Positions 56,453 through 64,000 of a stretch of 64,000 bases of DNA are shown one piece after another (within the stretch, counting starts at the first letter, position 1; the number at the start of each line of letters is the position of its first letter). Origin of the DNA: Gnetum montanum (Eukaryota; Streptophyta; Gnetopsida; Gnetales; Gnetaceae); contig MNCI01003865.1 in NCBI GenBank assembly GCA_015680685.1, positions 257,246-321,245 of the forward strand, read 5' to 3'. The translations under genes were made by a program, and so were the position numbers. A model generated the notes under the pieces. It saw only the letters and a list, made by a program, of their open reading frames with translations. It was not told the origin of the DNA and did no database searches.

Positions 56453-58120
56453 TGTACCGCCCAAAATCATCGATCTCTGGCTCGAACGAAACAGAGACCA
56501 GGAGATCCCCAGACAAGAACAGATGACCCTACCTTTGCTTGAGGGCAAGCTGAAATTAACGAAGGTAGGGTACCTTGAGTGGTTTGCACGTGGATCAGAC
56601 AAGGATTTCTCCGAGCGTATACAAATATATTGTACGCCGGGTTATATGTAAACAACGTAACTAACGTGAAACTGAGCGTAATCGTACAGGAATGTAAATG
56701 ATGAGCATGCAAGAATGAACAATAAAACTGTAAAAAATCTTAGAAAAAATTTGGCAATTTCATTGCATAATGGAAGTTACAATGCACTGGTCTTAACGCA
56801 ATTGTGGATATGACACAAGGCAGATGAAGAGCCCTGGTGAATGCAAGGGTTTGACAGTGTGCTGGTTCGGACTACAAGCACAGCGTAGAGGCTGTATGTT
56901 CAGCATGCAGGGTTGAGGTCCAACGTATAGGATGCAGGGTTCTCAATTTTCTTAGTGTTGTCTCCCTGATTTTTGCCAAGATGCATTTAATTTTTCAAAC
57001 CTCGATCTGGTCAAAAATCGGGGCTTTTATATAGGTTTAGACATTAGACTCGGGTCTAAGAGGGAATGATTAGCTACAGAGTGTTAGATTCTCGGGTCCG
57101 GTGACATGTGGTACGTTGACCGAGTGTGAAAGAATGAAATTTTACAACTGTGCAACATGCTGTACGCCAACGTATACTGCTTTACGCTAGTGTACGGTGC
57201 TATATGCTGGCGTATACGCGCTGGGTGTGTAAACTCGGCGTATAGACTTGATTGGAACAAAAGAAGGCATTCGATGCTCAGATTTGCATTCGAATGTCAC
57301 GAGAATGTTGCATGTGGATGTTCAACTCGGTTGACCTTGATCTAACATGGTTCTGGAGAGCTTTGATTGGTATACTTGGCGTACACATTGTCCATGCCGA
57401 GCGTATACGCTGGGCGTATATGCTAAGCATCTACGCTGGTGTGCAGGATACATATGTTGGCTGTATATGTTGAGCGTCTACATTGGAGTGCAGGATACAT
57501 ATGCTGGGTGTATACGCTAAGCATCTACGCTCGAGTGTAGGATACATATGCTGGGCGTATACGCTGAGCGTCTACGCTAGACGTATATGCTGTGAATGCA
57601 TGCTGGGCATATACGCTGGGCGTGCAGGATGTACATGCTCAACACATGGACTTTAAAATGCATGATGTCAATACTTGATGATTTCTCTGTTCGTGTGAGT
57701 TAATGTTTTGTACAAAATCTTGCTCTACAGTGTTGTTTCCATGCCGTCTTCGGGAATTACATGCCAGGCATATACGTCAATCATACATACTAAGTGTACA
57801 TGTGAGGCGTGCATGCTGGGCATGCACGCTGAGCATATACATTGGATGTATACGCTGGGCATATACACTAGATCAGTTGGGCGTATACGCTGAGAATGCA
57901 TACTTAGTGAGTACTAAGTATCTTGAGCTCCGAACTTGCCATGTTTGATAGCAGATGTTTTCGTGGTCGTCAGCGGGTCCCAGGGAACTACTCTTCATTG
58001 AGTCTGACTCTGCTTGAAGCTGTCTGTGGGGCCCTCAAGCTTTAGTCGTGCTGGGGAACGTCATGACTTAGCTCGATTCTTGTTGGAGAAGTACTAAGCT
58101 CAGAATTTTGTGGTGTTTCA
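56453..58120 (-). repeat. 5' LTR of element F
   Basis: Plus-strand TGTACCGCCCAAAATC...GTGGTGTTTCA, homologous to 38368-39995. Minisatellite of TACGCTG/GCGTATACGC units at 57370-57900. Confidence 0.9.
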
Positions 58121-58125
58121 GCCAT
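58121..58125. repeat. Target site duplication GCCAT (right) of element F
   Basis: Directly follows the LTR end TTTCA; equals 38363-38367. Confidence 0.9.
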
Positions 58126-58875
58126 GCCATGCCATCAGCGTATTAACACGCCTATTCCCCTATTCATTCTCAGCCACTACCCCTCTACAAATTATTTCCC
58201 AATCCATTCTACTTCGCACTACGTACCAATCACAACTACCCTACCCTACGTTCACACTATACCTACATCGCAGCTGCATGTAGCTCCCATATCCATTCCA
58301 ATGTCTACACTTTTCCCACCACCAATAGTTGGCCCAGTCCCACCCACATGGTGGACCCCATTCACTTCTCCTCCTGTTTCACAACCATTACAAATCTCCC
58401 ACTATGCTCACCACCAAATGTACCAGGTCCCGCAAACAGTACAACCAAGCATGGGACTATGGTTTGTCCCATCAGCCACACAAATTACCTACCACATGGC
58501 ACAACTAGCAGTTGCTACTCCAACAGCACCACCCATTGGGTGGTGGATAGCACAAGCAGCACCTTTCATAGGGTCTACCCCAATGGCACCACCTATGGAT
58601 CACGTTTCTACCCCTTCCATGCTACAAATGGTAGCTTCCTTGTAATTCCCCAACCATCCGTGTCCTCTCAAGGTCTAGATCAAGCATTCTAGCTTATCTA
58701 GGTCCTTACTAAGGAAATTAAACACCTCAAGGCTACCAATTCTGACATGGTAGAAGTCATGGATTTCTACCATGACGATCCCATTAGCCCGGTAGTCCCC
58801 ATGCTAACGTTCCCCCCTGGGATGCCACTTTCTCATTTTGCAAAATATTACGAGGGTGATCCCAATGCCCATCTT
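58126..58875 (+). pseudogene. Element E gag, continued
   Basis: A Pro/Thr-rich 173-codon stretch (58124-58645) is followed by GLDQAF*LI*VLTKEIKHLK, EVMDFYHDDPISPVVPMLTF, PPGMPLSHFAKYYEGDPNAH. This aligns exactly where gag of A would continue from the part left of element F. It stops at 58875 where element G enters, in the middle of the capsid. Confidence 0.72.
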
Positions 58876-60981
58876 TGAAACACTACAAGATTTTTGCCTA
58901 ACACTTTTAGATAGGACTCAAGCTAAATCATCTTGCTGCCCAACATGAGTACAATGTGACGAAACTTGAGAGCCTCCAAAATAGCATGAAATGACACACA
59001 ATGGAGTAAGCAAGGTCCCCTAGGGTCCCATAGATGATTACAGTAAATCTTGGCATCAAGAATAAATAGTTTCAGCCCCAAAAAGTGCAAGTTTGGTCAC
59101 ACACTTTAGTCACACTGCCCAGTGTATGACCTATGTGTGTACAGCGTGACCAACTTCTGTAGCCCCAAAATCAGGTCCAAAAAACCCAAATTCAAGCATA
59201 CAAACCCTCCGTGAGCTTAATTAGTGCCCCCTATAGCTCCTAGCCTTTAGAACTTTGAAATTCAACCCCAAAATCACATTTTTTTGGTCAGTCTTAGTTA
59301 GTCACGCTGAGGTCACACTGTATAGCATAACCATAATGTGACTAAGCTAGAACAGCTCAATTCAAGCACCTCCAGGCAAAATTTCGACATGGTATCAATC
59401 CCTGAGAGCTGGGAAATAGCTGTACAGATCTACAGGTTTTAGAAAATCAAGGTTTGGGCCTCAAACATGATATTTTTAGTTGTTCAAGCTGGTGTCACAC
59501 TTTTCTCACACTGCACAGCGTGACCAACGCAAAATAGCCGAAATCAAGTGGTTTTGGGGACGTTTTCATCATGGAATACACCTCCAGGGGATAGGCAATA
59601 AGTCTACTTACTCACAAGCTCCTGAAAATCCAAATTTAGGCTTCGAATGATGCATTTTTAGTTAGTCATGCTGAGGTCATGCTGCACAGCGTAACCCAGT
59701 GTGAACAAGCTAAACAAACCTGAAATAGAAGCAAAACAGACTTAAAATCAACACCCAGACCACCCTGGAGAATAGGCAGTAGTCAGGCATTAAAAAGAAG
59801 GGGATCAGCATCCAAGAATCAATTTGAAACAGAGCATGAACACTTGGTCACACTGGGATCACACTTTGGTCACACTATACAGTGTGACCATAGCATGACC
59901 AACCAAAACAAAGCCAAAATAGCCTCCGAATGAGCCCAAATCTGACACACAACACCTTTTGGACCTCAAGTATCCAAATCCACTCTTGGAATGCACTTCA
60001 TAGGTCAAAAATGGGCTCCAAATTCATCTTTTTTTTGTTTGTTTCATACGCTGGATGCTCATATGCTGGACGCTGGACGCTGACATGAAGACGCCAGGAC
60101 ACACCATACCACAATTTCAGAAGGCCAGAGACAAAATTATCCATTGTAACAGGACATTATTTTGTAACTTCTTTCTTATTATTCTTTGAGCATGCCAAGC
60201 TCTTACGCTGTGAATTCCACATGCCAGCATAAGACTTGGTCATGCCATACGCTGTACATTGTATCATATCATGCATCCAGTCAATGCACACACCTATCAC
60301 CTGATCTACATGTTTCACACCCTATGGTCATAGATCATCCTCCAAATCTAAATCCCACACCCAAAGACCCCATAAATACCTCATTTTTTCCATTTAAAGG
60401 GGTTGGAAATTTCAGGACATGAAGATCGAGAGAGGTGGGCGAATCGGATCATCATTATCTGGCACGATTGGGCATTACCCAGAAGGGTTCACATTGAGAA
60501 TTTGGGGCAATTTCAATCATGCTGCACACCTGCAACCAAAAACTTACAATCTCCCAACGTCTATACACTCTTCGCATCAAGGCTAAATGATCACCTTGCG
60601 ATCAATCTGCAACTGTGTTCTGACCAGGGCACCTATTTTTTGTAATCGTCCATCAATACATATTATTGCAATTTTCCATCCATTGTTCTCTGTTTATGCC
60701 ATTTACATTTATTACAATTTCTGTTATCTCTATTTATGTTTTTCTTTCATTTCACATTTCGTGCATTTATGCATTCATTTACATCCATTTACGTATAACC
60801 CGGTGCATTGTGATAGCGTACGTTAGGGGAAGTCCTTGTTTGATCCACGCGTAGAACATTCAAGGAACTCCATATTCACTTATTTCCAATTTTCACTTGT
60901 GCAAAGATGGGGTTTTACTATACCTTCCGTAGATCTCTCAGTATCAATTTCATTCTAGCCTTGTGCCGATGATTTCGGACA
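58876..60981 (+). repeat. 5' LTR of element G
   Basis: Starts TGAAACACTACAAGATTTT, matching the family start, and ends GATTTCGGACA. The U3 side repeats GGTCACACTGCACAGCGTGAC-like words (59095-59900), in which GTCACAC and GTGTGAC form inverted pairs. A possible U3/R promoter zone follows to 60400 (CATAAATACCTC at 60371). Confidence 0.72.
59090..59900 (+). repeat. Dispersed GTCACACT...AGCGTGACC repeats in LTR of G
   Basis: About eight copies of a motif with GGTCACACT or GTCACGCTG followed by CACAGCGTGACC or CAGTGTGACC. The two halves are partly complementary. Confidence 0.7.
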
Positions 60982-60992
60982 GTTTAGTAAAT

Positions 60993-61010
60993 TGGCGGTA
61001 GAAGGAGGGC
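60993..61010 (+). other. Primer-binding-like site, element G
   Basis: TGGCGGTAGAAGGAGGGC, 11 bases after the LTR end; same core as the others. Confidence 0.6.
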
Positions 61011-61740
61011 AGCTCTCTCTGCATCTGCTTATCAGGATCCCAAATCTGGACTCCACACGATGCCTTGTTGCCAACGTTTCTATGCTACCCTATTCCCAGC
61101 ATCCTGGTGCTGCTTTCTACTATTAAACCCTACTCTCTCAGCTCTAGATGTTGTTTCTGACTTTCCAGATGCTATTTAAACCATAATGTCCTACACTCTG
61201 TTCTCAAATCCTAACACTACCCCCAGCATTCTACATTCCATTCCAGCTTTAGACGTTGTTCGCAGCATCTCTCATCATTTTCTCCCTTCTCAGATGACAT
61301 GGACAGTGTCTAGCAATTTAGTTTTCCCTCCCAGATGCTGCACTTAGCATCCACACACTGTCCCACAGGTTAGACACTACATGTTAAACTCACTAGCATT
61401 TTAGCATTTTCATTTCCAAGAAATACACTTTACTTCATCCTTTACACACTATTTTCCATTTTTAGAGTTACACATTATTGCATCAGTTTAGGGTGAACAT
61501 GCTCTAGCTTGTTTGGGATACACACTGAAACACTACATTTTCATCATTTCATACGTTGTCTATTCTTATTTATGCCACCTACACTTGTCATACGCTGCAT
61601 ATTTTACACCCTGCTCATAGTTTCTTGTCATACGCTACATATTTCATACGCTATTGATCATATGCTATTGATGCTTAGCACCCATTTTCTCTCTCTTACG
61701 CTCTAATCCCTTCCACATGTTGTCTTCACAATCACTCATA
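61011..61740. other. Leader of element G
   Basis: C/T-rich sequence with AGCATTCT and AGATGCT words and some TACGCT words near 61560-61660; no protein coding seen. Confidence 0.45.
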
Positions 61741-62739
61741 ATGGACCCCACATAGACCAACACTACCACTTTACCCATCTCTGACTTCGGAACCACAATC
61801 TTGGGTCCCATCACCACCGCTGAAGCCATAGTTGCTCTTGGCGAGATAAACCTTTAGGGGTCACCTCGCCGATCACTGAGATTGCAAGGTAAAGATCCCA
61901 CGTTCACCATCCTAACACCTGAACAATATAAATTTATTTGTGTTAAAATCTAGGCTAACATGGCCATCGACCAAACCAAACTAGAAGCAAAGAGACACTA
62001 TGAGCTAATTCACAAAGGAGGTCATGACTTCACTCCCACCACCTATGATTTCATCCCCCTCACTAAATTCCACCATGAACTCCTATCCAAACTCCTCATG
62101 GCAAGGAACCAAACCTCACGTCAACCCACCGTAGAGCCTCAAAATGAAGATGAGGAAGATAATTTTGTAGCTTAATTCAAGCATGGGGATTCATACCATA
62201 CTCTCAATCTGCATAGTTATGTGAATCTTTTATTTCACCCTTTCATAGGGGAGACCATGTCCCTTCACACATTTAAAGGCACTCAAACACATGTATCTCG
62301 ACAGGAAGCACCCACTCTCACTCCCACTCTCCCCATGACCAATACCCAATTCAATGCATCCATCTCCGTCATTCCTCCAATCACCAAATTATCTCCTCTC
62401 TTATAGGTACAACCCCAACAACCCCCCTCTCAAACTAATGCAGGAGTGACCTTCCCATCCCAAGTAATTGGGATTCCATCTATGATACCCGCTACCATGT
62501 CTACTCACTACTTACCACAAGTGCAAATCCAAGGAACACCCTTCACCACTTCGACTCAACAGGTTCAAGGCGTTCCCCCACAATTCGTAACTGGATAATG
62601 GACCATGTCTGGCATGCAACAACATCAACCCACTCATTATAGCATACCACCTACTACAATTCCATCCATAAACATCACTCAAGTACAACTATCAACAACT
62701 CAACAGTCATCATTCTTACCAACTGTACAGTAGTCTAAC
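61741..62739 (+). pseudogene. Element G gag N-terminal region
   Basis: ATG at 61741, TAG at the fifth codon, then PRRSLRLQGKDPTFTILTPE, QYKFICVKI, a TAG, AIDQTKLEAKRHYELIHKGG and a Pro/Gln/Thr-rich stretch with a few more stops (for example 62404, 62596, 62732). All pieces are in the same frame as the capsid, so decay is by stops only. Confidence 0.8.
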
Positions 62740-63531
62740 TTGTATAGTACTCAAACCAAACAACCTATTGCTCCACTGAGTGCCCAAAAATGGGCTGAAG
62801 CTAAAAAAATGATGCAAGAGCTCATTGATGAGGTAAAGCACCTCAAAATTGTTAACACTGAGGAGCTTAAGGTATTGGACTTCTACCAAGATGTTCTGAT
62901 TAGTTCCTCAGTACCACCTTTAAATTTACCCAAGGGAGTTTCATTGCCTCAATTAACAAAGTATAAAGAGGAAGGAGACCCCAATTCCCACTTACTAACA
63001 TTCAGATTAGAGTGTCTATTGCTTCAAGCTTGGCCCCACACAATCCTATGCATGTTCGCCATTTCATTAATTGGAAGAGCCCTAGACTGGTATAGATCCT
63101 TACCTCGTAACTCTATATCCTCTCTGGAGGATCTGTTACACCAGTTTGTTACCAGGTTTAAATACAACTTAAAGCCTGAAGCGACCTTGAATAGTCTGAT
63201 CCAGGTGAAGCAAGCACCACTAGAACCTATGCAAAAGTTCATTCAGAGATGGAGTGCTGTGCTTAATGAACTTCATGAGCCAATCTCGAAAACATACCTA
63301 CTCACGATTCTTAAAGGAGCTGTGAACAACTTCATTAAGTTAAGGCTCTACTATCTAAATGCTCACACCTTGAGTCAATATTTTGTACAGATAAAGAACA
63401 TAGAGGAGGCGGCTCAAAATAGTCATGAACTGGGTTACTCAGCCTTTAAAAATCAACACAGGCAGAAAGACAAAGACAAGGCTAAAGTAACAGTGGCGGT
63501 AGTAGCGGAGACAACTCAACCAAAAAATTAA
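62740..63531 (+). CDS. Element G gag capsid region
   Basis: 263 open codons: EELKVLDFYQDVLISSSVPP, PKGVSLPQLTKYKEEGDPNS, LECLLLQAWPHTILCMFAIS, GRALDWYRSLPRNSISSLED, LLHQFVTRFKYNLKPEAT, KFIQRWSAVLNELHEPISKT and YFVQIKNIEEAAQNSHELGY. This is the most intact capsid segment of the window. It ends with a Lys/Ala-rich tail and a TAA at 63529-63531. Confidence 0.88.
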   Translation: MYSTQTKQPIAPLSAQKWAEAKKMMQELIDEVKHLKIVNTEELKVLDFYQDVLISSSVPPLNLPKGVSLPQLTKYKEEGDPNSHLLTFRLECLLLQAWPHTILCMFAISLIGRALDWYRSLPRNSISSLEDLLHQFVTRFKYNLKPEATLNSLIQVKQAPLEPMQKFIQRWSAVLNELHEPISKTYLLTILKGAVNNFIKLRLYYLNAHTLSQYFVQIKNIEEAAQNSHELGYSAFKNQHRQKDKDKAKVTVAVVAETTQPKN

Positions 63532-63960
63532 AAAAAAAGGGAAATAACCTACTGTTCCCATTAACTATGAGAGAATCACTCCTGCACCCACACCTGAACC
63601 ATCCTTCATGCAAACTACTAGCATAGGTCACACCAGCACATTTGAGAGAAAAGAACCTGATCAATACACACCATTTCCTATGAAGCCTTCGTAGCTGCTA
63701 GATTAACTTTTAAAGGCCAGGGCCATTAAACATAAGTAGTTGTCTCCCACGGTAGCCCAAAGACATGACCAATACTGTGAATTGGTTAGAAACCCAAGCC
63801 TGGCAACACCGAATGAGCCTCCTATTCCTAGAGGCTTTAGGCTAGATAGATTTTGCGAATACCATCAAAGAAACAACCATAGAATCAATTACTATTTCAC
63901 CCTAAAATAAGACATACAACGTATGATTGATAGGGGTGAAATAACCTTTGATTAACCCTA
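63532..63960 (+). pseudogene. Element G gag knuckle region
   Basis: With stops and a shift: ELVRNPSLATPNEPPIPRGF, RLDRFCEYHQRNNHRINYYF, DIQRMIDRGEITFD. The GH and last Cys of the knuckle are lost (NH, Y). It continues toward the window edge. Confidence 0.7.
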
Positions 63961-64000
63961 AACCTTGTAAAGCCAAAAAGTCAGACTATGGGCATGTATA

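Larger units (their letters stand above)
38368..58120 (-). mobile_element. Element F: complete 19.75-kb Tat/Ogre-like retrotransposon
   Basis: Two LTRs (38368-39995 and 56453-58120), TG...CA ends and a GCCAT duplication define it. Minus-strand order: 5' LTR, PBS-like site, repeat-rich leader, fused gag-protease frame (55815 to 51904), 28-bp hairpin array, antisense gene (plus strand 45622-50249), RT, RNase H, second RNase H, integrase, hairpin repeats, 3' LTR. In the first ~200 LTR bases I count roughly one difference per 8 bases, mostly transitions, so the insertion is old. The dual RNase H and large size fit the Tat/Ogre group. It splits element E. Confidence 0.92.
58876..64000 (+). mobile_element. 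Element G: Tat/Ogre-like element, 5' part
   Basis: The 5' LTR (58876-60981), PBS-like site, leader and gag are in the window; the rest is beyond the right edge. It sits in the gag of element E; the five bases before the LTR are ATCTT. The gag frame is uninterrupted by shifts. Confidence 0.8.

Noticed and set aside
58124-58692. Two overlapping Pro/Thr-rich ORFs as host proteins
   Set aside because: The first one leads in place into gag capsid motifs of element E and the second is its out-of-frame shadow.

Overview
This is a plant nuclear window made almost entirely of nested Ty3/gypsy LTR retrotransposons of the Tat/Ogre-like type. The evidence is long LTRs (about 1.35-2.1 kb), gag with a C-x2-H-x4-GH-x4-C knuckle, a retropepsin, RT, a first RNase H, a second RNase H, and integrase. 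I see no unambiguous single-copy host gene, no tRNA or rRNA gene, and no CRISPR array. Species cannot be named from the sequence. The depth of nesting and heavy CpG decay suggest a large, methylated, slowly purged genome (inference).

Layout. Element A (minus, 1-11269, runs off the left edge): pol 1-695, an antisense gene on + at 1120-5263, protease 5882-6823, gag 7282-9669, 5' LTR 9918-11269. Element B (minus, 11270-11969): a gag scrap. Element C (plus): 5' LTR 11970-13391, decayed gag to about 16.5 kb and pre-protease to about 17.1 kb. From 17.1 to 21.3 kb nothing is recognisable. Element D (minus, 21266-35717, CpG-poor and old): 3' LTR, integrase, RNases H, RT, antisense gene 28911-33781, protease. 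Element E (plus): 5' LTR 35718-37558 and gag start, cut at 38363-38367 by element F. Element F (minus, 38368-58120, 19.75 kb) is complete, with two LTRs and a GCCAT target duplication. E resumes at 58126 and is cut again at 58876 by element G (plus), whose 5' LTR and gag run to the right edge.

Main discovery candidate. A, D and F each carry, between protease and RT and on the opposite strand to gag-pol, the same spliced gene. Its intron positions and phases agree between copies. It encodes an FCP1/NIF-like (HAD-fold) domain that lacks the catalytic aspartates in every copy, then an unknown domain, an acidic segment, a coiled coil and a short acidic tail. Because the gene is antisense to the genomic RNA, its introns cannot be removed during retrotransposition, which explains why they persist. 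A splice-acceptor-like site just upstream of the RT frame is also present in all three copies. On the sense strand the whole antisense gene may therefore lie in an intron.

Second candidate. Short repeats of the form TAGTTTAA + (G)GYC-N6-GRC(C) lie at three fixed places in these elements. Their stem bases covary (GGCC/GGCC, GGTC/GACC, GTC/GAC), which suggests a selected small hairpin.
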